From NCBI GenBank assembly GCA_018716105.1, contig DVKH01000035.1, forward strand, positions 22,312 to 86,311: 64,000 bases of DNA, given 5' to 3'. Each line of letters begins with the position of its first letter. Position 1 is the stretch's first letter. This DNA comes from Candidatus Fimivivens faecavium (GTDB lineage: Bacteria; Bacillota; Clostridia; Oscillospirales; Ruminococcaceae). The position numbers and the translations under genes were made by a program. This document shows, piece by piece, positions 16,700 to 25,654 of the stretch. Under the pieces are notes generated by a model that worked only from the letters and a program-made list of their open reading frames with translations, searched no databases and had not been told where the DNA came from.

Positions 16700-18097
16700 C
16701 TATGACCTGCTCAGTTTATCGGCGACATAAAGCCCATGCGCCGCCGCATGCGAGAGGGAACGGGTAAAGCCCGCCCCGTCGCCAATCGCATAGATTCCCT
16801 TGCAGCCTTCGAGTTCAAAGTCGTCGACCGCCGGCCGCGCGGAATAGTATTTACATTCGATCCCGTAGAGCAGGGTGTTGTAGTTTGCCGTACCCGGCGC
16901 AACCCTGTCGAGCACATGAAGCGTCTCAATGATGTTGTCGAGCTGGCGCTTGGGCATGCAAAGCGAAAGATCGCCCGGCACCGCCTGCAGGGTTGCGCGG
17001 GTGGTGGACTGGCTCATCCGGTGCTCGTTGGTCCGCCGCCCGCTTTCCAGGTCGCCGAGCCGCTGCACCAGGACGCTTCCGCCGCTGATCATATTGGCGA
17101 GCGAAGCCACTTCCCGCGCGTATTCGATCGGCTGATTAAACGGTTGCGTAAAGCGGATGGTGGTCAGGAGCGCAAAGTTCGAGTTTTGGGTCTTCCTCGC
17201 CTCGTCCCGGAAGCTGTGCCCGTTGACCGTGAGGATTCCGTTCGTATTTTCCATCACGACGCTTCCGCGGTCGTTGAAGCAGAACATCCGGGTCACGTCG
17301 CCATAGGTCTTGCTTCGGTACCAGATCTTCGGTTCATAGATTTTCTTCGCAAAGTCCTCCCAGATGATCGCCGGAAGCTCCACCCGCACCCCGATGTCAA
17401 CCTGGTTGTTGTTCATCGGGATCTCGTTTTTGCGGCACCAGCCGGCAAAGCTCTGGCTTCCGAACCGTCCGACCGCAAAGACAATGGCGTTTGCCGTGAT
17501 CGAGCTTTCTTCCCCGGATGAGGCGCGCAGATACAGGACATGCTGATTCCGGTCGACGTCGAAGACCTCGGTATCGGTGATGATTTCAATCTTCTTCCGG
17601 AGCGATTCGATCAGCTTCATCATCGTATCATAGTTGGAATCGGTTCCGAGGTGCTTGAGCTGCGCCTGGTTCATATGTAAATCGTGTTGGAGGCAGAGTT
17701 TTTTCAGCTCGTTGTTCGGCATATAGCGGTCGGTCGTCGCGCCGAATCCGACGAGCACGCTGTCCGCCTGTTCAATGTACTGAAGAACAAGGTCATCCGG
17801 CAGATAGTCGGTCAGCCACCCGCCGTATTCGGTCGAAATGATATATTTCCCGTCGCTGAACGCGCCCGCGCCCGCAAGCCCCTCCATGATGGAACAGGAC
17901 GGGCATTTGACGCAGGATTTCACCTTCCCGGTCACAATCGGGCATTTTCTCCGGTCGAGATCCGGCCCTTTTTCGACCAGCACAATCCGCAGGGAGGGCT
18001 TGTTATGGATCAGTCTCCACGCCGTCATGAGCCCCCCGATGCCCCCGCCGACGATCGCGATATCGTATGAGCTGCTTTTTGTCAGTGCCACAGTCAT
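16700..18097 (-). CDS. FAD-dependent oxidoreductase (geranylgeranyl-reductase/HI0933-like)
   Basis: This encodes 465 residues from the ATG at 18097, preceded by AAAGGAA. The N-terminal dinucleotide fold is clear (YDIAIVGGGIGGLMTAWRLI, then IVLVEKGPDLDRR). A distal FAD motif closes the protein (GIYAIGDGAGFTRSLSHAAAHGLYVADKL). A cysteine cluster CPIVTGKVKSCVKCPSCSIMEGL follows the first fold; such insertions are common in uncharacterised FAD dehydrogenases of anaerobes. The substrate cannot be read from the sequence. It is a single gene with its own terminator. Confidence 0.8.
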   Translation of the reverse strand: MTVALTKSSSYDIAIVGGGIGGLMTAWRLIHNKPSLRIVLVEKGPDLDRRKCPIVTGKVKSCVKCPSCSIMEGLAGAGAFSDGKYIISTEYGGWLTDYLPDDLVLQYIEQADSVLVGFGATTDRYMPNNELKKLCLQHDLHMNQAQLKHLGTDSNYDTMMKLIESLRKKIEIITDTEVFDVDRNQHVLYLRASSGEESSITANAIVFAVGRFGSQSFAGWCRKNEIPMNNNQVDIGVRVELPAIIWEDFAKKIYEPKIWYRSKTYGDVTRMFCFNDRGSVVMENTNGILTVNGHSFRDEARKTQNSNFALLTTIRFTQPFNQPIEYAREVASLANMISGGSVLVQRLGDLESGRRTNEHRMSQSTTRATLQAVPGDLSLCMPKRQLDNIIETLHVLDRVAPGTANYNTLLYGIECKYYSARPAVDDFELEGCKGIYAIGDGAGFTRSLSHAAAHGLYVADKLSRS

Positions 18098-18159
18098 CCA
18101 TTCCTTTCGACGATTACTTCGCATATTTAAATTGACGCAAAAAAAGCTGACCGCTTAAC

Positions 18160-18275
18160 CCAGCCGGGGAAACGGCTCTTTCTAATTGATGACAGCATCC
18201 GGAAACCGCGCCTGCCCCGCCAGCGGCGGGCTGAATTGGGCTTTCGCCCAATTCCCTGCGCTCATTATACCATAC
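18160..18275 (-). repeat. Dispersed intergenic repeat, copy 1
   Basis: Read on the minus strand: ATAATGAGCGCAGGGAATTG, GGCGAAAGCCCAATTC, GCCCGCC...GGCGGGGCAGGCGCGG, and further on CCCCGGCTGGGTT. The same order of blocks recurs at 43430-43545. It contains a small hairpin (GGGC-GAAA-GCCC). Both copies lie in intergenic DNA near gene 5' or 3' ends, so this is probably a small non-coding repeat family of the genome. Confidence 0.6.
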
Positions 18276-18295
18276 CCGCCCCGCGGATGCAAAAG

Positions 18296-18323
18296 CGGCG
18301 GGAGCCGGTAAAAGCTCCCGCCG
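18296..18323 (-). terminator. Terminator after the BMP-type lipoprotein gene
   Basis: A perfect 10-bp stem CGGCGGGAGC / GCTCCCGCCG is followed on the minus strand by CTTTT. It is placed 10 bases after the stop of the lipoprotein gene. Confidence 0.8.
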
Positions 18324-18332
18324 TTCCACGTT

Positions 18333-19391
18333 TTATTGGAGCGTTTCCAGATACGCCCGATAGGTTTCCTCATCATAAGGAGGGACAATTTCTTCATTAA
18401 CAATCATCTGTTCGATTCTGCCGGTCGCCTCCAGGATATCGGCGGGGACGAGCTTGTCGGAGGCTGAGGAAATTCCGGCGCACTTTTCCTTGATACCAAA
18501 GGCAAGGGTCTGACCGCCGAGCGATTCGCCGTTTTTCACCCGCTCTGTGACCAGATACATCGCGTCGCCGACCAGCTTCATTGCCGAAGTGATCACAGTG
18601 TCCGGCGCAAGATAGCTCTGGTCGCGGTCCACGCCGATCGCGTATTTGCCCGCTTCCTTTGCCGCCTCGATGACGCCGTTACCCGCGTTGCCTGCCGCGT
18701 GGAAGACGATATCACAGCCGCCGCTGATCATCTTCTGCGCAATGGACTTTCCCTTTGCGGTGTCGCTGAACGATTCGGCGTACTGCACCTCAACGGTGAT
18801 GTCCTTCCCCAGCTCTTTGGCCGCCCACTGCACGCCGCCCTGGAAGCCATAGTCGAACTGGTCGATCGTCCCGCTCTTCATGCCGCCGATAAACCCGACC
18901 TTCCCGGTCTGGGTCATCCGCCCCGCGATATAGCCGACGAGGAACGACGGCTCCTGCGCGCGGAACACAACCGAAATCACATTGTCCGGCGTTTCGGCGT
19001 ATGCGTTGTCCACAATCGCGTACATCCCCGCCGGATTCTGTCTGGCCGCGTTTTCAATCGCGTCCGCCATCATAAAACCGATGCCCCAGACGAGATCATA
19101 TTCCTCATCCGCCATCTTGTCTAGATTCGGGCCGTAGTCGGCCTCCTGTTTCGACTCGAGATAACCGATCCGGCAGTCAAAGGTCTCCTTCGCCCTGTTG
19201 AGGCCTTCCCAGGCCGACTGGTTGAACGACTGGTCGTTGACGCCGCCGATGTCGGTGACCATGCCGACCGAAAACTCCGTGCCGGCCGGCGTTCCGGGCG
19301 GCTGCGGCTCAGGATCCTCCCGCTGACAGCCGCAGCCCGCAAGCGAAGAAAGGACCGAAACGCTGAGCAAAACCGCTAAAATCCGTTTCAT
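18333..19391 (-). CDS. BMP-family nucleoside-binding lipoprotein
   Basis: This encodes 352 residues from the ATG at 19391 (GGAGGG upstream). A lipoprotein signal (MKRILAVLLSVSVLSSLAGC, lipobox LAGC) is followed by the BMP/PnrA fold: MVTDIGGVNDQSFNQSAWEGL, VWGIGFMMADAIENAA, GKVGFIGGMKSGTIDQFDYGFQGG, DIVFHAAGNAGNGVIEAAKE, and IGVDRDQSYLAPDTVITSAMK. Such proteins bind purine nucleosides outside the membrane for an ABC transporter. No permease or ATPase genes adjoin. It is the last gene of a nucleoside salvage cluster (deoD, deoB, cdd), which supports nucleoside uptake. Confidence 0.92.
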   Translation of the reverse strand: MKRILAVLLSVSVLSSLAGCGCQREDPEPQPPGTPAGTEFSVGMVTDIGGVNDQSFNQSAWEGLNRAKETFDCRIGYLESKQEADYGPNLDKMADEEYDLVWGIGFMMADAIENAARQNPAGMYAIVDNAYAETPDNVISVVFRAQEPSFLVGYIAGRMTQTGKVGFIGGMKSGTIDQFDYGFQGGVQWAAKELGKDITVEVQYAESFSDTAKGKSIAQKMISGGCDIVFHAAGNAGNGVIEAAKEAGKYAIGVDRDQSYLAPDTVITSAMKLVGDAMYLVTERVKNGESLGGQTLAFGIKEKCAGISSASDKLVPADILEATGRIEQMIVNEEIVPPYDEETYRAYLETLQ

Positions 19392-19412
19392 TGTCGTATA
19401 CCCCTCCATCGT

Positions 19413-19457
19413 GTCCCGCGGCCCGGAAGGCCCGGCCCTCCGGTTTTGCCGCGGGAC
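19413..19457 (-). promoter_or_regulatory. Long stem-loop just upstream of the lipoprotein ribosome binding site
   Basis: Outer arms GTCCCGCGGC / GCCGCGGGAC (10 bp) enclose AAAA and an inner stem CCGGAGGGCC / GGCCTTCCGG. It ends a few bases before the Shine-Dalgarno sequence of the BMP-type gene. It could be an attenuator, a processing site or a stabilising hairpin that sets lipoprotein levels apart from the upstream enzymes. No riboswitch class was recognised. Confidence 0.5.
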
Positions 19458-19528
19458 AATAAAATGTTTGTTCGGTCATAACATGTCCCAACAGAGGGGG
19501 TTCCATCCGAAAAACAACTGTTAACTTT

Positions 19529-19945
19529 TTACAGGTTTTCCTGCGAAAACGAAAACGGGAGCAGCTCCTCAAGGCGGTAGGCTTTAAAGTCGTCCGCGCT
19601 CCGCGCAAGAATCACCGTCATCCCGCCGTCGTCGAATTCCCGAAGCACCTGCCGGCAGACGCCGCAGGGGGAGGCGAACTCCGCCACCCTCCCGGTTTCC
19701 TCCGCCCGGCCCCCAATGATCGCGATCGCGTCAAATTCCCTTTCGCCCTCGGAAACCGCCTTGAACACAGCAGTCCGCTCGGCGCAGTTGGTCGGCGAGA
19801 AGGCGGCCGACTCGATGTTGCAGCCGGTATAAACCCTGCCGGATTTGGTCAGCAGCGCAGCGCCGACCGAATACCCCGAATAAGGCGTATAGGCGAAGGA
19901 CCGCGCCTCCAGCGCGGCAAGAACCAGTTCCTGTGGCGTCACCAT
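19529..19945 (-). CDS. cdd: Cytidine deaminase
   Basis: This is a 138-residue zinc enzyme that converts cytidine and deoxycytidine to uridine forms. The ATG at 19945 is preferred because AGGAG lies upstream within the longer frame. Motifs are AYTPYSGYSVGAALLTKSGRVYTGCNIESAAFSPTNCAERTA (zinc ligand C and catalytic E in CAE) and SPCGVCRQVLREF (PCxxC zinc ligands). The length fits the small tetrameric Cdd type. It lies 35 bases after deoB in the salvage operon. Confidence 0.95.
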   Translation of the reverse strand: MVTPQELVLAALEARSFAYTPYSGYSVGAALLTKSGRVYTGCNIESAAFSPTNCAERTAVFKAVSEGEREFDAIAIIGGRAEETGRVAEFASPCGVCRQVLREFDDGGMTVILARSADDFKAYRLEELLPFSFSQENL

Positions 19946-19980
19946 TTCGCATCCGCTCCTTTTAATTGTCATCGAATCAT

Positions 19981-21156
19981 CTATTGTAATCGGATCATCT
20001 GATCGGCAAAGCTGGTCCCGTGCGTTTTGTTTTCAACGCCGAACAGACGGAGCACCGTCGCCCCGATATCGGCAAACGTCTCCCGCGTGCCAAGGTTGAC
20101 GCCCGGCCGGACCGCCTTCCCCGCCGCCAGAAGCGGCGTAAACTCTCTGGTGTGGTCGGTGCCCGCCGCGCCCGGGTCGCATCCGTGGTCGGCGGTGATC
20201 ATCAAAACGTCCCGCTCGTCCAGTCTCGAAAGCGCGGTTCCAAGCCACTGGTCAAACTCAATCAGCGCGTTTGCATAGCCCTTTGCATCCCGGCGGTGGC
20301 CATAGATCATATCAAAATCCACCAGATTGATGAAACACAGGCCGTTGAAATCCCGTTCGAGCAGCTCCGTACACTTTTTCAGGCCGTCGGTGTTCCCCTT
20401 CGTAAGGACCTTTTCCGACACGCCGCGCCCGGCGAAGATATCATAGATCTTCCCCACCCCGATGGTGTCGAAGCCCGCCTCCGAAAGAAGGTCGAGCGCC
20501 GTCTTCTCTGGCGGCTGGAGCGAAAAGTCGTGCCGGTTGGTCGTCCTCGTAAAGTTGGGGTATTCCCCGGTAAACGGGCGCGCAATCACCCGCCCAACCG
20601 CGTATTTCCCGTGGCAGAGCTCCCGCGCGGTTTCGCAGCAGCGGTATAGCTCTTCCAGCGGGACTTTTCCTTCGTGCGCCGCAATCTGCAAAACGCTGTC
20701 CGCCGAGGTATAGACGATCAGCGCGCCGGTTTCCAGGTGTTCCCTGCCGTAGTCGAGTATCACCTGCGTCCCGGAATAAGGCTTGTTGCAGAGAATCTTT
20801 CTGCCGGTCTGCTGGGCCAGCGCGTTGAGCAGCTCTTCCGGAAAACCGTCCGGGAAGGTCGGCATCGGCTGCTCTGATATGATCCCGGCGATCTCCCAGT
20901 GGCCGGTGGTGGTGTCCTTCCCGCGCGAGGCCTCGCGCATCCTTCCATATGCGCCCTTCGGCTCCTTCGCGCCTGCCGGACAGGCGGCGCCCTCAATGCT
21001 GCAGAGCCCGAGCTGAGCCATGTTGGGCAGCGTCGCGCCCGCCTTCACCACAGAGGCGAGCGTATTGGGGTTGTGGTCGCCGAATTCTTCGGCATCCGGC
21101 ATCGCGCCGACGCCGAAGCTGTCAAGAACGATTAAAAAGACCCGCTTGATCTCCAT
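19981..21156 (-). CDS. deoB: Phosphopentomutase
   Basis: This encodes 391 residues from the ATG at 21156 (GGAGGAAG upstream); 40 further codons upstream are not supported. The metal-binding alkaline-phosphatase fold is clear: VFLIVLDSFGVGAMPDA, REASRGKDTTTGHWEIAG (with the threonine that is phosphorylated), IVYTSADSVLQIAAHE, FINLVDFDMIYGHRRD, and ITADHGCDPGAAGTDHTREFTPLL. It interconverts (deoxy)ribose 1-phosphate and 5-phosphate. This links the nucleoside phosphorylase product from deoD to central carbon metabolism. Confidence 0.97.
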   Translation of the reverse strand: MEIKRVFLIVLDSFGVGAMPDAEEFGDHNPNTLASVVKAGATLPNMAQLGLCSIEGAACPAGAKEPKGAYGRMREASRGKDTTTGHWEIAGIISEQPMPTFPDGFPEELLNALAQQTGRKILCNKPYSGTQVILDYGREHLETGALIVYTSADSVLQIAAHEGKVPLEELYRCCETARELCHGKYAVGRVIARPFTGEYPNFTRTTNRHDFSLQPPEKTALDLLSEAGFDTIGVGKIYDIFAGRGVSEKVLTKGNTDGLKKCTELLERDFNGLCFINLVDFDMIYGHRRDAKGYANALIEFDQWLGTALSRLDERDVLMITADHGCDPGAAGTDHTREFTPLLAAGKAVRPGVNLGTRETFADIGATVLRLFGVENKTHGTSFADQMIRLQ

Positions 21157-21297
21157 TTTTGTTTCTTCCTCCAAACTGGTTCGGCTGTTCCGCCGTCCTG
21201 ACGGCGACAGGCTTTTTCTTTTATGGTACTGCCGCGCCGGTATCCGGACAAACGGGGAAAGGGCGGTCCTTTCCAAAGGCCGCCCCTATTTTGCCGG

Positions 21298-22002
21298 TTA
21301 TTCGTCCGCGAGACGAAGCGCGACCTCCATCATCTCCCGGAAGCCGGTCTGCCGCTCCTCGGCGGAAAGCCCCTCGCCGGTTTTGGGAAGGTCCGAAACC
21401 GTCAGCAGGCAGAGCGCTTCTTTGCCGCATCTCGCGGCGTTCATATAAAGGCCCGCCGCCTCCATTTCGACGGCGAGCACGCCGAGCTTGGTCCAGGCGT
21501 CGGCGGGGCCTGCGTCGTCGTAGAAGGTATCGCTCGACAGGATATTCCCAATCTTCAGCGTCAGGCCCAGCTCCTTCGCCGCATCGTCCGCCCTGCGCAG
21601 GAGCCGCCAGCTCGCGATCGGGGCATAGGTTCCCGGGAGCCGGTACTGCGATGCGTAGTTGGAGTTGGTGCAGGCGCCCATCCCGGCGATCAGGTCGCGG
21701 ACCTTCACTCCCGGGCCGATCCCGCCTGCGGATCCGATCCGGATGATGGACTGCACATCATAGAAATGGTACAGTTCGTAGGAATAAATTCCGATCGAGG
21801 GGATTCCCATACCGCTCCCCTGAACCGAAATTCGTTTTCCGTTGTAAAAGCCGGTGAAACCGAACATATTCCTCACCGTGTTGTAACAGGCGACGTCGGT
21901 CAGATAGGTTTCAGCGATGAATTTCGCGCGGAGCGGGTCGCCCGGCATCAGGACCGTGCGGGCGATATCGCCTTTCTGCGCTGCGTTATGCGGGGTAGAC
22001 AT
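21298..22002 (-). CDS. deoD: Purine-nucleoside phosphorylase
   Basis: This encodes 234 residues, the usual length for the hexameric DeoD type, from the ATG at 22002 with GAGGAGG upstream. Motifs are VLMPGDPLRAKFIAE (phosphate site), GSGMGIPSIGIYSYEL, IRIGSAGGIGP, and the active-site stretch AVEMEAAGLY with SDLPKTGE. It splits purine nucleosides with phosphate into base and ribose 1-phosphate. It is followed by deoB, cdd and the BMP-type lipoprotein on the same strand. Confidence 0.97.
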   Translation of the reverse strand: MSTPHNAAQKGDIARTVLMPGDPLRAKFIAETYLTDVACYNTVRNMFGFTGFYNGKRISVQGSGMGIPSIGIYSYELYHFYDVQSIIRIGSAGGIGPGVKVRDLIAGMGACTNSNYASQYRLPGTYAPIASWRLLRRADDAAKELGLTLKIGNILSSDTFYDDAGPADAWTKLGVLAVEMEAAGLYMNAARCGKEALCLLTVSDLPKTGEGLSAEERQTGFREMMEVALRLADE

Positions 22003-22110
22003 CCAAAAGACCTCCTCGTTTAATCTTTTGTTCTCCTCAAAAGTATTTGCAGTCCGCCGCCGGTTCATCCCCGGCAGCGGACTGGGAAATAAAAATCCTT
22101 CGGTTAAGGG

Positions 22111-23349
22111 CTATGAAAAGGGATAAGTCCCGTTGGGGTGATAGAGGATCATGTTCTCGACGCCGCTTTCGCGCAGCGCGCGGATCTGCTTTTGAAGTTC
22201 CGCCGCCGCGAGCGGGTTCCCCGCGGCGTCGTTCGCCTGGAGGACCCCGATCAGTTCGGCTTCGTCCGCAATACCGCTTTTCGCCGCGTTCGCGACCGCC
22301 CGCACCGTTGCGGGATAATCCGCCGAAGGATCGGCAACCGTCTCGCCGCCGATCACGCTGTCCTTTGAAAACGCCGCGGGCATCATCCCGACCGCCGCGC
22401 TGGCATTCACCAGCGAAAGCGCCCGTCCGCCATAGAGGAGCTCATTGTCCGAAAGCGCATTCGGGCCCGAGAAATAGACCGAAACAACGGTTCCAGAAGG
22501 CTTTGCGCTTGCCTCCAGCTCCCCAAGGAACGATCTGAGGCAATCGGATTTAGAGACGCCCCCCGTGTCGCCGTAACCAGCCTTATCGAGTCCGACGCCG
22601 GACGGGAACTGAACCGAATCGACGATGATCCGCTCGAACCCGCTCTCCGAAAGTTCCTCAACGATCGCGGAAAGATAATCCCGCGCCTCCTTGGAATAGG
22701 GGTTGAGCCACGGCTTTCCGCCGAGTTCCACCGAGTTGTCAAGCCAGCTCCATTCTGTGTCAAAATAACCGACCGCCGCATCCCGGCTGAACCTCGGCGC
22801 AATCGAATCCCGGAACGCATGAATCCGCGCGACCGGCACAAATCCCTCCGCAGAAATCCGTTTTGCCATCGCCGCCGCGTCGTATGCGCCCGCAACGACC
22901 GCCCCGCCGCCGACGGCCATCGGCACCTCCGACTGGTAGAGCACCTCGCCCTCGGCGTTCTTGGCGTCGATCATCACGGCGTTGATCCCGCCCTGCTTCG
23001 CCGATTCAATCAGATTGCGGAACGCGACCGGGTCGTTCACCACTGCCGGCGGGGCGTAAACGCCGCTCAGCGCGGGTTTGGGTTCCGGCTGCGGTTCCGG
23101 CTCCGCGGCGGCGGGAGCCGATGCGTCCGGCGCGATGGACACATCCCGGGAAGGCGCCTCCTCGCCGGCAATCCGCTCTCCAATTCCGGCAAACAGCCGG
23201 GCCACAGGCGGATAGAGGCTCCATCCCGCAAAAGCCAGCGCCGCAAGAACCAGAACCGTTCCGGCGCATTTTTTGATGGCTGCGGTTCGGCGGTCCGGCT
23301 TTTTTCCGTAAATGCTGCCATAGCGTTTGATTTTAATCTGCTTTTTCAT
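22111..23349 (-). CDS. DUF4015 putative glycoside hydrolase, membrane-anchored
   Basis: This encodes 412 residues from the ATG at 23349 (GGGAGG upstream). A basic N-terminus (KKQIKIKRYGSIYGKKPDRR) precedes one membrane anchor (GTVLVLAALAFAGWSLYPPV). An Ala/Pro/Glu linker (residues 75-105) follows. The rest is a TIM-barrel-like domain with GVYAPPAVVNDPVAF, INAVMIDAKNAEGEVLY, FVPVARIHAFRDSIAPRF, and FERIIVDSVQFPSG, as in the DUF4015/GH-like family of Firmicutes. The outward-facing domain probably acts on cell-surface or dietary glycan, but the substrate is unknown. It is 30 bases after rnfA and may share its transcript. Confidence 0.8.
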   Translation of the reverse strand: MKKQIKIKRYGSIYGKKPDRRTAAIKKCAGTVLVLAALAFAGWSLYPPVARLFAGIGERIAGEEAPSRDVSIAPDASAPAAAEPEPQPEPKPALSGVYAPPAVVNDPVAFRNLIESAKQGGINAVMIDAKNAEGEVLYQSEVPMAVGGGAVVAGAYDAAAMAKRISAEGFVPVARIHAFRDSIAPRFSRDAAVGYFDTEWSWLDNSVELGGKPWLNPYSKEARDYLSAIVEELSESGFERIIVDSVQFPSGVGLDKAGYGDTGGVSKSDCLRSFLGELEASAKPSGTVVSVYFSGPNALSDNELLYGGRALSLVNASAAVGMMPAAFSKDSVIGGETVADPSADYPATVRAVANAAKSGIADEAELIGVLQANDAAGNPLAAAELQKQIRALRESGVENMILYHPNGTYPFS

Positions 23350-23379
23350 TGCGGCGCCTCCCTTCACAGGAAAATGATG

Positions 23380-23976
23380 TTAAGCCGGAAGCTGGTGGCC
23401 GATCAACCCGTAAATCGCAAGGCATAAGATGCCGATATAAATCATCGTCACCGGAAGGCCCCGGAACGCGCGCGGAACCTCCGAAAGCTCCATGCGCTCC
23501 CGTCCCGAATGAATCAGCATCATCGCAAGGGTGAGCCCCGCCGCGCTGCCGAGGCAGTAAACCACTGTCTGGAAAAGGGAAAGCCTGTCTGCGGCCGCGA
23601 GCAGCACCGCGGCAAACACCGCCCCGTTGAACGCGGCCGAGGCGAGCAGCTGCTCAAACGGCGCGCCGCTCGCGCCGCTTTTCTTCATCTTAAAACGGAG
23701 CGCGGCCAAAACAAGACCGTAGGCCGCTGTCACACAGAGCATGAGAAGAATCCACCAGCACTGGACCAGCGCCGGCCACCGGTCGGCGGCAAGCGCCGCC
23801 CCCCAGGCAAACGCCCCCGCAAGGCTGGCGACAACCGCGACAAATCCGCCAAACCAGAGGATGCTCTGATAGGTCTCGGTCCGCCGGAGAACATCTCCCA
23901 TCACGAGGCCCCGTGCGAAGACCGCGTTTTCGATGATCATCGCAGACAAAAAGAGAATGATCAGCTCTTGTATCAT
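23380..23976 (-). CDS. rnfA: Rnf-type electron transport complex subunit A-like
   Basis: This is a 198-residue integral membrane protein with six hydrophobic helices. The start MIQELIILFLSAMIIENAVFARGLVMGD fits RnfA, where the ENxVFxxG motif helps bind the membrane-embedded iron-sulfur centre in the RnfA/NqrE family. The gene overlaps rnfE by ATGA. It is normally followed by rnfB in Clostridia; here a DUF4015 gene follows instead. Confidence 0.85.
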   Translation of the reverse strand: MIQELIILFLSAMIIENAVFARGLVMGDVLRRTETYQSILWFGGFVAVVASLAGAFAWGAALAADRWPALVQCWWILLMLCVTAAYGLVLAALRFKMKKSGASGAPFEQLLASAAFNGAVFAAVLLAAADRLSLFQTVVYCLGSAAGLTLAMMLIHSGRERMELSEVPRAFRGLPVTMIYIGILCLAIYGLIGHQLPA

Positions 23977-24632
23977 GCCCCGCGCTCCTCCTCAATTTTC
24001 ATTTCGCGTTCCCGAATCAGCGAACCTTTAAAAGCCCGGTCGATATTCCGGAACAGCGCGGCGAAAAATCCAAGCAGGATAAAGCCGAAAAAAGGAAGCG
24101 ACACACCGGTAAACCGGATCGGGAGAAGCGCGGCCGGCGCTTCCCAAAGCGTCCGGTTTCCCAGCAGTTCGCGCACCGCCGAAACCGAACAGGCCACAAC
24201 CGCAAATCCGGCCCAGTTGACAAGCGAAGCCCGAAGCGCGGACAGCGGCGATTTTGCCGGATGGCGCGCCGCCATCTCAAGCATCAGCGTATTGACCGCA
24301 GTCAGCGGAATATAGATGCCGAGATCGGCGCGGATTGACGGCCATCGGCCGAGCGGAACCGCCGCAAGCGTCACAAAAACGATGGAGATCAGCGCATAAA
24401 GCGGCATCCGCGCCAAAACGGGGGGCTTTTTCCCCACAAATGCGGCGATCACCACGCACGGAAGGGTGGCCGCAAGAAACAGGATACTGATCGCCACCCC
24501 GTTTTTGAGGCTCACCGACGGCGCGATGACAAACGGCAGGCCGATGCCAAGCGCAAACACCGGATTATCCTTCAGTATCCCCGAGGTCCTCGCCATCCGG
24601 CGCTGATAGGTTCGCACTCGTTGTAAGTTCAC
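23973..24632 (-). CDS. rnfE: Rnf-type electron transport complex subunit E-like
   Basis: This encodes 219 residues starting at GTG (AGGAGG upstream), overlapping the 3' end of rnfD by 68 bases. About six membrane helices are present. The sequence GILKDNPVFALGIGLPFVIAPSVSLKNGVAISI near the N-terminus is the RnfE/NqrD pattern (DNPVxxxxLG), paired in the membrane with RnfA. The C-terminal 25 residues are charged and cytoplasmic. Part of the ferredoxin:NAD oxidoreductase that pumps ions. Confidence 0.85.
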   Translation of the reverse strand: MNLQRVRTYQRRMARTSGILKDNPVFALGIGLPFVIAPSVSLKNGVAISILFLAATLPCVVIAAFVGKKPPVLARMPLYALISIVFVTLAAVPLGRWPSIRADLGIYIPLTAVNTLMLEMAARHPAKSPLSALRASLVNWAGFAVVACSVSAVRELLGNRTLWEAPAALLPIRFTGVSLPFFGFILLGFFAALFRNIDRAFKGSLIREREMKIEEERGA

Positions 24633-25596
24633 GGTTTTTCCTCCTGAAAGCGTGGGCAGCCTGCTCTGCCCACAGTTCGATCATGTAAACGGATGCGTTC
24701 ATCACCAGCAGGGCGAACAAGAGCGAATCCTCAAACTTCCCCAGATGCCGGAAAACGATCCCGACCACGCCCGCCAAAAATCCATACAGCAGCCGCGCGC
24801 TTCTCCGCTTGGGCGAAGATACCGGGTCGTTGATCAGAAAAACGGCGGTGATCATCACCCAACCGCTCATCACTTCATACAATATGGACGGGAACGGCGC
24901 CATCACGGCTCTCGGAAAAATCGCCGCCGTTATCGCCACGCCCCCGAGAAATGCGCCGGTCGTACAGAGGTTTACCGTTTTCCGCACAGCAAGGAATAAT
25001 AGACAGGTTAAGAGAACTAAGATGTTAGTGCCGCCCATCGGGCCGGGCACGTTCCCCAGAAGCATGTCCATAAAATCGGTGGTCGGCACGCCGCCCATCG
25101 CGAGCGCCCGCCCCGGCGACGCGACCAGCCGCGCCGTAATCTCGCCCGTCACCGGAAGCGGGTCAAACGGCACCGGAAACTGGAAGGTGGACCGCGGCCA
25201 GCAGATAACCGCAAACGCAACCCCCGCCGCCGCGGGGTTAAAGACGTTATGCCCGATCCCGCCGAACGGCTGCTTCGCCACGCAGATGGCGAACAGCCCC
25301 GCCGCAACTACAATCCAGTAGCGGGTGCTCGCCGGGAGCAGCAGCGGGATGATCATCCCGGTAATCAGCGGGGAATAGTCGCGGACATTCGGCACTTTTC
25401 GCCCGATCAGCTGGCAGACAAAGTCCGCCGAAATGCAGGTCAGACAGGACACCGCGCCGAGCGCAAGGCTGCGCGGCCCGTAAAAATAGAATGCCATCGC
25501 ATAGAGCGGGAGCATTGCGATAACCGTATCGCCCATGACCGTCTGATTCGACTCCCGGCTTCGGATATGCGGCGGATTCTGCGCGCGTAAATTCAT
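24565..25596 (-). CDS. rnfD: Rnf-type electron transport complex subunit D
   Basis: This encodes 343 residues from the ATG at 25596 (GAGGAAACC upstream). Many membrane helices are present. Family features are RSRESNQTVMGDTVIAMLPLYAMAFYFYG at the N-terminus and LLLPASTRYWIVVAAGLFAICVAKQPFGGIGHNVFNPAAAG. The sequence DFMDMLLGNVPGPMGGTN may correspond to the covalent FMN threonine region, though the canonical S(T)GAT motif is not obvious. It is 58 bases after rnfC. The last 30 codons overlap rnfE, so the C-terminus may be an extension. Confidence 0.88.
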   Translation of the reverse strand: MNLRAQNPPHIRSRESNQTVMGDTVIAMLPLYAMAFYFYGPRSLALGAVSCLTCISADFVCQLIGRKVPNVRDYSPLITGMIIPLLLPASTRYWIVVAAGLFAICVAKQPFGGIGHNVFNPAAAGVAFAVICWPRSTFQFPVPFDPLPVTGEITARLVASPGRALAMGGVPTTDFMDMLLGNVPGPMGGTNILVLLTCLLFLAVRKTVNLCTTGAFLGGVAITAAIFPRAVMAPFPSILYEVMSGWVMITAVFLINDPVSSPKRRSARLLYGFLAGVVGIVFRHLGKFEDSLLFALLVMNASVYMIELWAEQAAHAFRRKNRELTTSANLSAPDGEDLGDTEG

Positions 25597-25654
25597 GGTT
25601 TCCTCCATTTTCATTCCCGTCGTTCGGGATGGATCCCGCGGCGCAAATGAGGTC

